Position numbers and translations under genes: made by a program. The notes beneath the pieces were generated by a model. That model worked only from the letters and a program-made list of their open reading frames with translations. It did no database searches and was not told the origin of the DNA. DNA of 64,000 bases from Cercis canadensis (Eukaryota > Streptophyta > Magnoliopsida > Fabales > Fabaceae). Of the stretch, positions 37,644 to 50,600 are shown in pieces. The stretch spans positions 614,356-678,355 of the forward strand of contig QAOA01007318.1 of the NCBI GenBank assembly GCA_003255065.1, given 5' to 3'. The stretch's first letter is position 1, and each line of letters begins with the position of its first letter.

Positions 37644-40600
37644 ATGGCTACCATACAGGGCTCAGTTTCTGCAATTACTGCAATCCCTTCGCATTGCAAA
37701 TCATCTTCTTATTCTTCATTAACTGCTGCTTCGCTACTATCTCTATCGGAGAGAAACCGGAAATACTCTGGCAGCAGAAGATTTTGCCGCAGGTCGGTAT
37801 GCAGAGCAATGGTTCAGCAGGCAGTTCAGGGAGCCCCCGCGGCTTACGCCAAGGAAATGGAGAGGCTGTCTGCCAAAGAGTCGCTTCTTCTCGCTGTGAG
37901 TATCAAGTCTCTTTCTTTCGGGGGAGGGAGTTATATAATGATTGCTTGTATGCTGATATTGCGAGCCTATCTGGTCTAAATTGCTATTTTACCAGATGTG
38001 CATTATTGCTAATAAATTTGAAGTATTGGTGAGAAAAACGACTTAAAGTAGGATTTCCCTTTTCGGTATTGTCCATTTGGTGGTTTGGTCCCTTTTCACA
38101 TGTTGAAATATAGAAATTATATTGATTGCAGCATTTTGGCTATGACTTTGATAAGCTTTATTCAATGGATAGAAATATTGTGGCCCTTAATTTTCTTTAT
38201 TCACCAAGTTTGGAAACAAACTTTCTTATTCTGGATATGTCCTTTCAGTTTAAAGATGCCGGGGGGTTTGAGGCATTAATCTCCGGAAAGACAACAGATA
38301 TGCATAGAATTGATGTAAATGAAAGGATAACTGGTCTTGAGCGGCTCAATCCAACACCTCGGCCCACAACGTAAGTGGAAAAGAATATGGATCTCTATTC
38401 TTTCGTATCAAATGTTTATGTATTTCTTCACTTCAGGTCACCCTTTTTGGAAGGAAGATGGAACTTTGAGTGGTTTGGTTCTGGAACTCCAGGCTTGTTT
38501 GTTGCTAGATTTATATTTCAGTGAGTATTCTGATAGCAGGTTTGCATTCAGCTTCTCAACCTTTGATTTTCCTGGTGGGCCTGGGATTGTATGCTTCTGA
38601 TCATAAGAACCTGAAGTTTTTATCTTTGTCTAAATTTGGATTCATCTCACTGGTGATAGTGCTCCTATGGCCTCTGTATCTTTGCAGGAATTTTCCTTCA
38701 AGTTTAGCTAATTTGTCTAAAATGGATATCTTTATTAAGGATGGAAATGCAAAGATTAGTGCAAACACGAGGTTACTGAACTCGGTATGGCGCCTTCTGA
38801 GTTTTCAAGTTTTGTATGGCTGCATAATTGTTACTTTCGAATTTAGGAAGATCCTTTTGTCATCTATAATCAGGTTGAGTATTGAATCCATTCTTAACAG
38901 TGTGCTGAATTAATTTTATGTATTGCATAGAAACTAGTTCTATGTGATTAAATGATTTGATGTAGTATTTGGATGTGGATTATCAACTTGGATTATTCTG
39001 AACTTGGATATGGAAAATGAGACTGTAACTACTGACTTTTCTCTTTAGATATGCTTTTCAATTTTTCACAGCAACTATCCATCCTGAAGGACCTGATGTA
39101 AGTTACAAAATTTTACTTGTATTAAATTGGTAATGAACAAAATAAACATCATGGTCATGGCATTTTAAAGTTGGAAGAAGAGAGAGAGAGAGGGGGGGGG
39201 GGGGATATGATGAAGGCTGTGGGAGGAGGAACTATGTTACTGGCAATGATTACGTCAGTGAATGGACCACTAGAGCTCTTGTCTTCTTTCCAATTGATGT
39301 AACTGAATCACTACGTTCATTCATTGAGCATTATTGTTTACGTCAACTAATCTCCAGGCCATATTCTGCTTACTGGATGGCTGTTTAAACCGTTAGCATC
39401 CATGGTTTCAGCTCAATTGATGTGATAAAAGTTTTATCCAGAATTAGTTACATGTCCCAGAAACTGGGTTGATGTCCTTCCAGAAATCCTTTAGCAATCA
39501 AGACATTTAACTGAACTGTGTTCTCAAAGTCATTTGTTAGAAGGTGATCTTTTGTGTATTGATCTCTTAATCACGACTTCTATCTTGTGATTTCAATTTT
39601 TTGTCTGATGACTTGTTGCCAAGAGGCCCGTGATTGATGTGACGCCAACCGTAATTAGGCAGTATTGGCTGGGAAACCAAATGACGGTCATCGATGCAGT
39701 ATTTCATACTGGAGGATGATTAATCTTTAGTAACTTCTCTGTTCACTCCTCTGTTGATTTGTGTATATGAAACTATTGGCTCTAGCAACATTCAGATAAA
39801 ATACTAAGTTTTCTTCTTTAGATTATATCCTGCATAATACCCCTTCTCTGTTTGCCATACTCCAACACCTAAATTATTTTGTCCGTTCTTTTGGAAAATA
39901 TTGAAAGGTTGCAATGTTTCATTGTTCGTTTGTCATTAGGTTGGTTTAAAATCCATCTATATAACTTTTTGAAGTTTAACTTTTCTAGTTATTGTATTTC
40001 TTGTAAATGCTGGTGATAGAGATATGCTAACGCAAAACGCAATACTTCTTGTCATATGCCTTTTGTAGTTTGTCTTTAACTCCTTTTCATTTCACGAGCT
40101 TTAGTAATGGATCATTTTCTGATCAAATTTAGGTAGAGAGCAAAATTACTCTGTCAACCAAGTTATCTGTAGAGGGGCCACTTCGTATGAAAGAGGAGTA
40201 TGTTGAAGGGACTCTTGAGTCACCGACAGTTATTGAAGACAGAGTACCAGAACAGCTTAAAGGGGCACTCGACCAAGCACTCAATTCTGTGCAACAACTT
40301 CCTCTTCCTATCCGTGATGCTGTTGCTAGTGGTCTGAAAGTTCCTCTAAGTAAGTTTTGACTGCTTTTCTATGTTCACCTTTGAAAAAGTCATCTGACAC
40401 AAGTCTTCCTGGAGATATGCACAATATGTTTATTGTTTTAAACACTCTGTCAGTACCAAAATTATATGCTGAAAACCTGAAATCTGTGGCAGCTAACAAG
40501 CAGGGAAATGCCATATATGTCTATGATACTTAGAACTTTCACATATGCTTCTGTTAGTCAAGACATTGAAGAATGCTTTGTGCCATCTTCACAGTCAGTT

Positions 40601-42724
40601 TCCCTCCAGTTATTGCATTGCTTGGCATTATACAACAATGATATGCCCTGTAATTGAAATTTCTTTGCCTATTTTATGAGTAGTTAAGGATTCACATACT
40701 TTATCTGGGCTTGTAATGGTTAGATACCTCTAACCAATCCCAAAATGTCTTGGATTGGCAAAAATCTGCTGAGGTTTTTAATAAGAAGTTTCAATTATGT
40801 TCTTTTGTAGTTATCTCTTAACCCAAAATCTTTACTTTGACCCTTTTTTTTAATCATGTATTGAGTTTTAAGATGAAATTTACGTTTTTAAAAAATTAAA
40901 ATGTTTCCACTTTTTGGGGCTGGGAATTTTTTTAATGAAAGGATGCTAATTTGAACTTTAGTTCATTGTCTGTAAAGAGATCTTAAGAGTGATAACGGTA
41001 ATTGACATGTGCTATCATATGTATAAAATATACTATTTCAAGACTGAATATACTTAAAGATTCAGGCAAGATCCATACCAAGGGAATAATTCTTCTAGTC
41101 ACACTTGAAGAATTTGTGCCAGAAAGAAAAAGAAAAGGAATTGGATATGGGTGCTTGAAAATACTTATCTACAGTTTGTGGTTTGAATATAGAGCAAACT
41201 TCTTTGTCCTCATTCTGAGTTCGAGATCATCAATTGTTAACATTATCAACCATATATGCAGAAAGATAGGATATGCAAGAACTTGATTGCATTATTTTGA
41301 CATATGATTATGCATGTGTGTGGAAAATGTAAATTCAGTTATTTGCGACAGCCATTATGTGTTCTCATATTTTTACCTTCATTTTTTATGTCTGAAGGTG
41401 GGAGTTTTCAGAGACTCTTCATGATTTCTTATCTTGATGAGGAGATACTTGTAAGTATTCACTATTCAGTATAATTTCCTTCTATAGTTATCTAAATTTG
41501 ATGCATGTGCTCTGCTACTTTTTTCTCTCACTGCTGCTTCTGCTAATTTAGATGTCAATGTTGATAAAGTTTACTTGGAATCTAAAGTTTCAACGTCTAA
41601 ACAATTAGTTATTTCAACTGGAAGGAATCTGTGATTAGAAGTTCCAAAAAATTTGCTTGCGAAAGGAACACACACGTACATATATATATACACACACTCA
41701 AATTGTAAGTTTAAGAAAAGGCAATATAGTAATTGTGGCATCTCTGGAATTTCCAAGACTTGCGCATCTGAGAGCTTTTTGCAAAGTTAGTGTTGGACAT
41801 CCTTGCGTAAACTGTCAAATTGGAATTTGGAGGATGGTGACCCTCTGGGCAGCCTGCAAAGTCACCTCTGAGACTATGTTCAGATGGTGTAGTAAAGAAC
41901 AAGATGTACCTGAAACCCATTGTCTCACTTGATCCTGATATCAATTTCCATTTAGTCTTATGCTTTTGCATGAAGAGTTCTACATACTAAGTCATGATAA
42001 AGTATTTAATGCCTGTTTGAGAGCTTCTTGTTTCTTCTGAACATCTTGAAAACTAAGAAGTGTATATATTCCTTATTATGACAATTTGGATAATTAACAC
42101 TGGAAAGTCTGATGCAGTACAGGGTGTATTCGGGAAGGTTTCAAGACTCAACAATGATGTGCTATCATATCAGATTACATACAAGTTACCACATTTAGCT
42201 CCTTCATATGATTTTTACATTATCAGCGATATTTAAAAAATCAGTTAAAACTATATTATTCTCATGAATTTCATCTAAAGATTTATAGCTAAAAGTTGCT
42301 AATGAGAACTAATGTAAATAGGTTCTTGCTTCGGGGGGAAAAAAAATCTTCATGTGTCTGCCGGATCTTGAATGTCATAATAACATAAAAATAAATTGGA
42401 AAGGACTGAACATATATTGTTGTTTCATTTTTATTCTTTCATTTTAATGGTTGGCGTGGGTCAGTGAATGGATGGCATATCTGTCTGGAGTATATGACTT
42501 GTGATCATATATGTTTTTAAGTGTCACTTGCTTTAGAGAAGATGTATATAACCCCATCTTAACTTGTAATCAAATCAAATCAAATCCTGCTTAATGCTTA
42601 TGTCTCTATGCTTTTATTGGCCTTGATGCAGATAATAAGGGACACGGCTGGGATGCCTGAAGTTCTAACAAAATCGGATGCATCCCCATCCTTGGCAGAA
42701 GCGATCCCAGAATACGAGAGCTAG
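37644..42724 (+). CDS. Plastid-lipid-associated protein / fibrillin (FBN7-like), 7 exons
   Basis: Exons 37644-37895, 38249-38370, 38437-38520, 38688-38784, 40133-40349, 41398-41450 and 42632-42724 (TAG) give 305 aa. Residues 1 to about 55 are a Ser/Arg-rich plastid transit peptide (MATIQGSVSAITAIPSHCKS...). The PAP/fibrillin domain follows: VNERITGLERLNPTPRPT, then SPFLEGRWNFEWFGSGTPG, KISANTRLLNS, LSVEGPLRMKEEYVEGTLES, and the C-terminal lipocalin-like strand FQRLFMISYLDDEILIIRDT. Fibrillins bind lipids at thylakoids and plastoglobules. By position this fits Arabidopsis At2g42130, which I believe is FBN7b/PAP13 (from memory). The 1.35 kb intron 4 holds two cassette-exon candidates. Intron 4 also has a GA/G homopolymer run at 39179-39204. 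Confidence 0.93.
38847..38873 (+). other. Candidate 27-nt in-frame cassette micro-exon in fibrillin intron 4
   Basis: TTTAG|27 nt|GTTGAG, phase 0 on both sides like exons 4 and 5. Inclusion would insert EDPFVIYNQ between the conserved ...LLNS and VESKI. Family members join these directly, so it would be a minor isoform at most. Confidence 0.25.
39072..39097 (+). other. Candidate 26-nt poison micro-exon in fibrillin intron 4
   Basis: TTTTTCACAG|26 nt|GTAAGT, with near-consensus splice sites. Inclusion would shift the frame and create a TAG right at the exon 5 junction (AT|G TAG), sending the mRNA to nonsense-mediated decay. Confidence 0.3.
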
Positions 42725-43314
42725 GGAAAGTGAATTTTTCTTCTTCTTACTCCTAGTGACCAGTTGTTGTTCATCTCACTTCCTCAGTCACAAGCATTTC
42801 CTGTATACAGACAACTTCAATTTCTTTCTAATTGAGAAATCTTTTTGGTTCTCAACCAAAGGAGACTTCAGAGTAGGTATTATAGAAGTTGAATACATAC
42901 ACGTGTAAGATTAGTTTGAATGTGTCAAACGTTAATGAAATGAGCAATTAATACTAAATTGACTTACAATCAGAAGTCAAGACCATCATCACTTTTTCTC
43001 TTGAGTGGGCCCGGAGGGTATTTAGACTGTGGGTTACGTAGGTAGGGGAGATAATTAAGATTGTGTCGTGTATGGAAAATGTGAACATGCTAAACCCTAA
43101 ACGCTATGCTATTTGACGAAAATGTGCTCTGCTTTTACCCTAACGACATCTCACGTCACTCAAGGCAACTTGATCCACTTCCTTTCTACTTTAATGGGAG
43201 CTGTTAGCTATACCATCTTCATGCAACGTCTTTGACTACCAATGCCACGCTGTTTGACAAGAAGTGCTATGCTGTCACATTGATCTGCCATCTTATCCCC
43301 CGCCACAAGTTGGG
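42725..43314. other. Fibrillin 3' flank; no gene seen
   Basis: It holds the fibrillin 3' UTR (probably to about 42950). There is no coding signal after it before the LINE fragment. Confidence 0.55.
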
Positions 43315-43490
43315 TTTTTTTTTTTTTTTGGTAATACAACGGGGCTAAAGCCCAAGAGCGGAAAAAATACTTACAAACCAGAACAAGGGGGCAACATATA
43401 CCCCATAACATCATCTACCAGCAGACGAGCCAAAGCATGCGGAGGAGAAACCAAGTGCATGGCACCCAAGAGAAAAGGGAGAGAAAAGAA
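43315..43490 (-). mobile_element. 5'-truncated LINE (non-LTR retrotransposon) 3' end
   Basis: On the minus strand, a short ORF tail (LGAMHLVSPPHALARLLVDD, continuing to VMGYMLPPCSGL and a TAA at 43373-43371) is followed by GGGCTTTAGCCCCGTTGTATTACC and a 15-A tail (poly-T 43315-43329 on plus). A GGGCTTTxGCCCC-type 3' UTR ending in TAATACC plus poly(A) is characteristic of plant LINEs. The 5' boundary and target duplication could not be fixed. Dead fragment. Confidence 0.6.
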
Positions 43491-43699
43491 ATAAAGAGAA
43501 TGAAATAATTTTTTTTTTATTTGGATGATTAAAATGAATAAAAAGATATGAAATAAAAAAAATTATAATTTTATAAATTTATTTTTTATTTATAAAGTAA
43601 ATATATTTAATATAATATTTAATAATATGATTCANTGATATCACATTATCATATTATAAAAAATCGTGTAAGTAAAAAGTGATCACGAGCTACATTTTG

Positions 43700-43743
43700 T
43701 GCTGCCCCCGCTCCGCCGCGCATCGCGCGGGGCAATAAACTAG
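43700..43743 (+). mobile_element. Helitron 3' terminus (GC hairpin + CTAG)
   Basis: A perfect 6-bp GC stem CCGCGC/GCGCGG (43716-43721 with 43725-43730, loop ATC) is followed 9 nt later by CTAG (43740-43743), and then a T. A GC hairpin about 10 nt before CTRR, inserted between A and T, is the diagnostic Helitron 3' end. The GC content stands out sharply from its AT-rich surroundings. The 5' TC end could not be placed, so the element length is unknown, and an N at 43635 may lie inside it. No Rep/helicase is present, so it is non-autonomous. Confidence 0.65.
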
Positions 43744-45143
43744 TAAGATTTAATAATGTAATTCACTTTCTTTACATAAAGAAATTTGTGACAAGATGAA
43801 AGAGTGTTAGTAACACTAAACTATAAATACTTTTTTTTTTAACACTTCAGCTATAACTTTTTAATAAAAAATAACCGTGCATAAATTAAATGTGTGTGTG
43901 TTAAAATACAGATTCATTAACAATATAATATTTATTAATGTTTTTACAATTATTTTCTCTACCAGTAATAAATTAATAATCTACAAGAAACCAATATTTC
44001 ATCTTTTTTTTTCCTGTTTATTTTTCATTATATTCATAGATGAAAACTGTCGCTAATTTGTAAAAATTGAAACAATAAGATTTTAATACTAAGCAAATCA
44101 AGAAATGAAAAAATAATTAAAATTTACTAATTCGCATTTGTTCTTGACACAAGTTAAAAAAAATCTGTTATAGAATATTTTAAGTTGGAATATAATATAG
44201 GTCATGCAAACCTTGTTGCAATCAAAGTTAAGATATAGAACATCTAACATACAAAACAATTAGTGTAGGCTACTCTTACAAAGTTGAGGTTTTAGATTAA
44301 ATATATTTAAATAGGGTTATAACAATAAACCTATTACTCTTTTCTCTCCAAATCCTCCAAATTGAGAAAATACAAAAGTGAGACAAAAAAAGAATACAAG
44401 GGTTTGAGATTACCCATTAGTTTTCTTTTATTTTTTAATCTTGAACTCTCAAACAAATAAATGTGCATATTTACTCATTTTCTTTTCTCTCATTTCCCCT
44501 CAATTTTAACTCCTAAACAGACCCTTAAAGTCAAGTCTCAAGTCTCAACTTTAAAAGGAGCTAATGCTGGCAATTTCATAACAGAAACTTAGCTTACATA
44601 CCAATCTCACATAGTGTGTAGTAATTTTTATTTTTTTTTTAAAAAAGTGATTCTAATTAGATCTAAATTTTACTAAATATGTAAGTGTGAAATAGAGTGT
44701 CATATATAATATATATTATATATGTAAGTACTTTGCTTTTGACAAAAAAAAAATGTAAAATAAAAGTATGTGATACATTTTTAATGTGACAGCATAAAAA
44801 TTATTAATGTGAAAAATTCTTAATCTTGACTATTAAAAAATAAATAATTAAGATTAAATACTTCTATATCAATGACTATATTAATGTCATGTCAAAAAAA
44901 ATATCATATACCTCTTTGATGCGTGAAAAAGTTTCATGATATATATGTATATAGCATAGCTCATTTAGGATGGCATCAAGCTGGAGTATGATCTCGTTGG
45001 ACCAAACCCTGCGCTGCACAATTGGGCATGCTTTTGCAGAGCTTTGATAATTATATAAAACAGTAAACAAATTATAACGTTGGTAGAATTTAAATTTCAG
45101 TGATACAACTTTAAAACATTTTTTTATCAAAGGCAAATTCTAC

Positions 45144-45184
<41 letters not shown>

Positions 45185-47117
45185 TATTTAGTGAATGTAA
45201 CATAACATTATAGCTCATACGAATTAGAGAGGGATCCAGGCGAATGAGATGCAGAGAGCCAAGAAAGGTGGAGTTATCAAAACCTGACGGTATAAGAGTT
45301 ACGTATGTATATGGTCGGTTTGGATATCAGCTGCATATGGCCAAAGGGTGATTTTATTAGAAAAATCCCATATGTCATTTGACTTTAATTTCAATTATAG
45401 GTAATTGCCAACTTAATCTGTATTATAAGCTTCATAAACAAATTAATATTGCAATTTGCCAATAAATTAAGTTTACCAAAACTATTGACTTCATGCTGCT
45501 ATTTTCTAATTAAGTCAAAATACTATCTGTTACATATCTTTATCAATTGTATGTGTTTGTCTTATCATATAGTGGTTTTACTTACATTTTCTGTATTAGT
45601 GACAGCCCCAAAGATTAAGAAACATTGTACACTTCTTTCAAAGATAAAAATTCAGATACCGTGGATCTATCAATGGGGCAAGGCAACTTGATCCCCACCC
45701 CAGTCAACTGATAATTGTAATGCAAATATGGTTTTAAATGTTATTTCACTTTGTGTACCCGAAACTTTATAAAATAATATGTATACTTTAAATTAATAAT
45801 ATTACATTGTATTATCTGTAACACAATTCTAAGTTTGATCAGATTTAACTATTCTATTCTATTGTTTTTATACTAGAAAACACCGTTGACCAAAATATCT
45901 CAACAAATGAGGAGGTGAACATAGTCAAGTGTGATGCTAGGCAGTGTTGTATGTCTTCCTATATAAAATCATCATTAATAATATATATAATATGACAACA
46001 AAGTAATTTAATTTTTCCACCACTGGCTGCTGAACCAACGCATAACTAAGTTTTAATAGGTATGAAACTATAGCTTATAAAAGGAAGCAAACATAATGAT
46101 ATATGTAGCCTTTATTTGTTCATTTATGTTTTTGAAGCATAGAAGAACCATGACCTATATCAGGTAACGCAAATAATCCTCCATTTCCCTTAAACCCTTT
46201 ATTAATAGAAGTGGGTTTATATATATCCAATTAGTCGCTGAGATAACGACAGGATTAATTTTAGTGTAGTCTATAACCAAAACCTTTGTTTTCGTATAAT
46301 ATATATATATCTCCCGAATGCATATTAGAGAAATCTTGAAAATAATTTATATAATTTAGCAATATATGTCCTTTTAAAACCCTAGCCATGACCCATGATA
46401 GTATTCCAATTTGAGGACGAAGGAATTTGGATGCATAACATTCCAAGGAGTACTTGTCGTCTCTGGTATAGTGGGAAACGACTTGTGTATTATAAAATGA
46501 TTTTGAGTGAAATATGTCATTAATATTCTTGCAAGAAAAGAAACATACATATCAAATATTTATCTTTGCACGTTCTTGTTTTGTTTGCTAAACAATCTTA
46601 ACACAAGGGGTTATAGGGCCAAATAGAAAAGACAAATTCAAACAGAACCACTTAATTTCAAAAGAAACAAACAAACAAACTATATATATATATATATATG
46701 TCTGCTTAAAATGAAACTTATCAGAAATATTTGGCTGAATATAAAATTAAGATCATAAGAATCATATAGTTCGGTGCCGGTGGCATTGATGGCCTCCATT
46801 AGAGCACAAAGAATTAAGCATATTCATTTTCCTCATTAGAATTAATTAAACCCAGAAGCTATATCTTTGATCCTTCATTGATCACTCCTAAAGGAAAGAA
46901 AGAAATTAAGAAATATATATATATATGAATCTCAGAGAAAATTAGAGAAAGAACGTGAACCTTATATCAGCAAACCATTATATCGCATAAAACCAAAATA
47001 TTTCATATATAAACACCGAGAGAAGTTATGAATCTCCAAATTAAAGAAAAATACAAGGGTTTTTTTTTTAAAAAAAAAAAAAAAGAAAAAAGGAGGAAGG
47101 GAAATGTATAATCTGTC
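43744..47117. other. Intergenic, AT-rich; no supported gene
   Basis: Only simple repeats and short ORFs without family character. The part next to 47117 should include the 3' UTR of the VQ gene, with poly-T/A runs near 47059-47085. Confidence 0.6.
45147..45180. repeat. (AT)n microsatellite
   Basis: 17 AT dinucleotides in a row. Simple repeat, likely polymorphic. Confidence 0.95.
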
Positions 47118-47582
47118 CTACGCAAGTTGAGGTTCTCCGAAGCCTTGCATGTGAGTTCCATCCAAAGGAAGCAGTGGAAATTCAGCAAGATCAGAAATGA
47201 AGCCTTCCAAATCTGAAAATCCTCCCAAGTAGCCACCAGAATTTTCATAATTGCAAAGCCCAGCTTCTTCCTTGACTCTATCCCTTGACTGATCCAATCC
47301 CCCAAACCCATTCACACTTCTTTCCTCTTTATCCCTTCCTGCTATTCTTGGCTTCTTCTTCTTGCAATACTTCTCACCACTTGGTTTCCCAGTTAGCCTC
47401 TGCACTAGTTCCCGGAAGTTTTCAACATCAGTCTTGATGATCTCGGGTGCAAATATGTGAATTATGCGTATCTTTGGCTTGGTTTTGGATATTGTTTGAG
47501 AGTCTCTATGCATGGCTAGGGAAGGTGGATTTGAAGTGTCCATGAATGTGTGTTTTCTGAGCCTGTTTTCCATAGAAAACAT
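47118..47582 (-). CDS. VQ-motif protein (WRKY-interacting type), single exon
   Basis: 154 aa without introns, as is usual for the family. The VQ motif FRELVQRLTG is at residues 56-65, preceded by the conserved basic strand KPKIRIIHIFAPEIIKTD. After it come a basic patch (KYCKKKKPR) and a Gly/Leu-rich acidic C-terminus. VQ proteins bind group I and IIc WRKY factors or MAP kinases in the nucleus and tune defence or growth. The frame is open upstream to 47831, but a TATA box at 47669-47675 and a CT-rich leader place transcription start near 47640, so I take the ATG at 47582. A second in-frame ATG is four codons on. By position it matches At2g42140, which I believe is VQ17 (from memory). Confidence 0.92.
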   Translation of the reverse strand: MFSMENRLRKHTFMDTSNPPSLAMHRDSQTISKTKPKIRIIHIFAPEIIKTDVENFRELVQRLTGKPSGEKYCKKKKPRIAGRDKEERSVNGFGGLDQSRDRVKEEAGLCNYENSGGYLGGFSDLEGFISDLAEFPLLPLDGTHMQGFGEPQLA

Positions 47583-47668
47583 GGAGAGAGGCACAGAGAG
47601 AGAGAGAGATGGAGAAGGGGTTATCAGAGGTTTGTGCAATTTATGAGAAGGAAAGAAGATAGGGGAGT

Positions 47669-47675
47669 TTATATA
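47669..47675 (-). promoter_or_regulatory. TATA box of the VQ gene
   Basis: TATATAA on the minus strand, 87 nt before the ATG and followed by a CT-rich leader. It decides against the longer in-frame start at 47831. Confidence 0.65.
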
Positions 47676-50600
47676 CAGGAGCAGAAACAAAACCAGAGAT
47701 AGTTTAATAGGAGAGAACAAATTAAAAGGGAAAGTTTGGAAAGAAAAACAAGTTGTCTGTTGGGAGCAAGGATTGGATGAATCCTTGTCTGACAAATGCA
47801 AGAGAGAGTCAATAAAGTAATTGGAACTCAATGGTCCCCCAATTTCAAATTTTGATTATTAAAGAAATTTTACCATTTTATATTCGTATACAGAGGTGTA
47901 TTATCTTGTGGGAGAGAAGGGATGTGGACACATTGTTCTTATCTTCCCTGAAATGACCAAAGAAGCCTCCATATCTATATCTTGCATAAAAAAAAAATAA
48001 AAACCTAGTTCACAATATTGTCTTGAACTTTTCATTACTTTGCTTGGGAAGTGCTTAATTTAATCACAACCCATAGTTAACCTTGTTAGTGCAATAGGCT
48101 GTCAATGTTGTTCTTTCATCTTTTAATATTTAAACCAGCAACTTGGGATAATTGGATGGGATTTAAGTTTCAAGGCGATAAGTCATAAGCTCAATACTGC
48201 ATGAAAACCCAAGTCCCTAAATCCTTGAATTAGCACCCATGAATAGTTGAAACTAGGTCAAACATTAAATTTCATAGGAGACAAAGCAAGATTTCTGCGG
48301 TATAAGGAGAAAATGGTACTGTTTTCATACAATAATCACCGCAAAAAAGTCAGATTCTAGAGTCTCAACTCTCAACTCATCATATATAGTTATTGCCAAT
48401 TAACTTTCTATCACATCAAATGCCCATAATTTATTAAGTACGTTAAAACTTGAGTCTATAATCTTCATATGATATTCTCATTGAAGAAAGGCATAGAGAA
48501 AGACATTTTGGATTATTTTGAACTATATTTTGAAATTTCACTAGAAATTGGTGTTGTGTAATTATTACAGGAATCCTCGTAGTTGGAATAAACCCCACAT
48601 GTCAAGGCTTGCACAAAAGACAGCCGTACGTAATCCGCGTATCAGAGAGCGACTCTCTAACACTCCCAATATTGGAATCTCCCATATTGTCTTACTCTAT
48701 ATATATATATATAACTCCCAATTTTGATCTTTTCTAACATTAATTGCATCCTCTTCAAATTAATCAATTAATTAATCACTTAACATGGGTTAACTGAAAG
48801 GGCAAACTTTTTGGCTAACAGTCTTTTGTAATTTCCTTTAGAATTGTGAAAGGAAAAAATAAAACAAAATTGTGGCTAGTGATGTAATTCTTGTAATGAA
48901 TGAATCCTCTTTGATAACACCAAGTTATAATACAAACTAGTGGGTAGTAATTAATTATATTTGCACACAATGATATATTATTTTAAATTTTTAATGGCGG
49001 AAAAACAATAAATAAGCTAATGCCAATTCTCATGATTGAAAAATAGCTAGGTTAAACCGTAAATTAAAGAAAACAGAAATGTACATAGATCATTGCATTG
49101 CTTAATTTGTATACATAAGTGGCTGAATGCACATAAATGGATTTAGAGGCTAATTAAGACATTAATTTGGCTTCTAATTTTGAGTTCTAACTTAGGCCTT
49201 TTGCAAGCAGGAAAGGTAGAGTCATTTTGCCATTGTGATTTGATATGTCTACATTTTGAAGGTAACTAATTAACAGTAACTTCGGTAAATAGTAAATACT
49301 GATTAACCACTGAACCTTTCAATCGAGTAGCTAGTATCTCTTTTCCTCACTGAAGAGGTAGAGTACAGTACCAAATAAAGGAAATTATTTAACATATATC
49401 TACAAGAAAAACTTTGTAAATGGTTCTTTCATTATTTTATAGAGAAAAAAATCATAGCTGATACAAAAAGTTTAGATGTTGATACCTTTTAATTGACGAC
49501 AATCAGTGATATTGATATTCAATAACATTTTTCATGAAATTAACTCGTAGTTGAATTCATTTTTTTAAAAGTAATTTTTTATTAGTTCTATAAAACTTAG
49601 GTTTCATATTTGATTGTAAGAAAACTATGTATTATCAAATTTTGATGTAATTAATTTTTTATACTATATTAATTTTGTTTGGCATGTTAGCTAGCTAGCT
49701 GTGTAGTATTTCTACTCATAGTTGGCAAAAGAACCTCAACAAACTGACACTCTTTCTCTCAGGCACATATGTATCTCACTTACATTTTAATATTAATAGT
49801 TTAATACAATTCACTTGAATAAGTGCCATTTGTCTCCATGTTTTCATTTGTTGCCACAGCCGGATAATGGCGTTGCCGCCGGTGCANGTTGCTACAGCCG
49901 GATAATGGCGTTGCCGCCGGTGCATGTGTAGCTCCACCACTACTCACTAATGGAGCTTTCGGAATTTCCCACAATCATAATCCTAATATATATAGTTTAC
50001 TATAAGTTTCCTAAAAATATAGTTTTCTTATTAATTTCCCCTGTAGATTTTGGCCTTCTTCCATGGACTGGCTTATGCCTTGCCTCAAATTTGGGTAACT
50101 TAGCTTAACCTTAACTTTTGACTAGAGTCAAACTTATCAAATTTAGGGCGAGTCATCTCTGCTATTGAGATTCTGATGTCAAAGTACCCACATTTGTAGC
50201 TTTATGTGGGAGAATATTTTGAGACACCCTCATTTTATTAATAAGAGGTCTTGAACACAAGAACATCATCTTGTAATGAAAGTCTTGTGACTAATTAATC
50301 TACAATTCAGTTGACAAATCATCATCAATATTTACAACTATATTTTTTGGGTTACAATATGTAACATGCATTACAAAATTATATTCATAGTTTTTTAACT
50401 GGGATACGAGGGGAGATAAGTATTCGAACATAAAAATTTAACAGTTTTAAAAAATTTCTAAATCAATCATAATGTATGTGCTTGTATATATTCATAGTCA
50501 CTATGTATAACAACTTACACATGAACAAATTAAATAAAATTGGTTCACCAAAAAATGCTAAATAGATAAAATTGCCCAACGAACATACACCATTAATTAT

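Noticed and set aside
47583..47831. N-terminal extension of the VQ protein by 83 residues (in-frame ATG at 47831)
   Set aside because: The extension is Ser/Pro/Leu-rich translation of a CT-rich leader, and a TATA box lies between the two ATGs.
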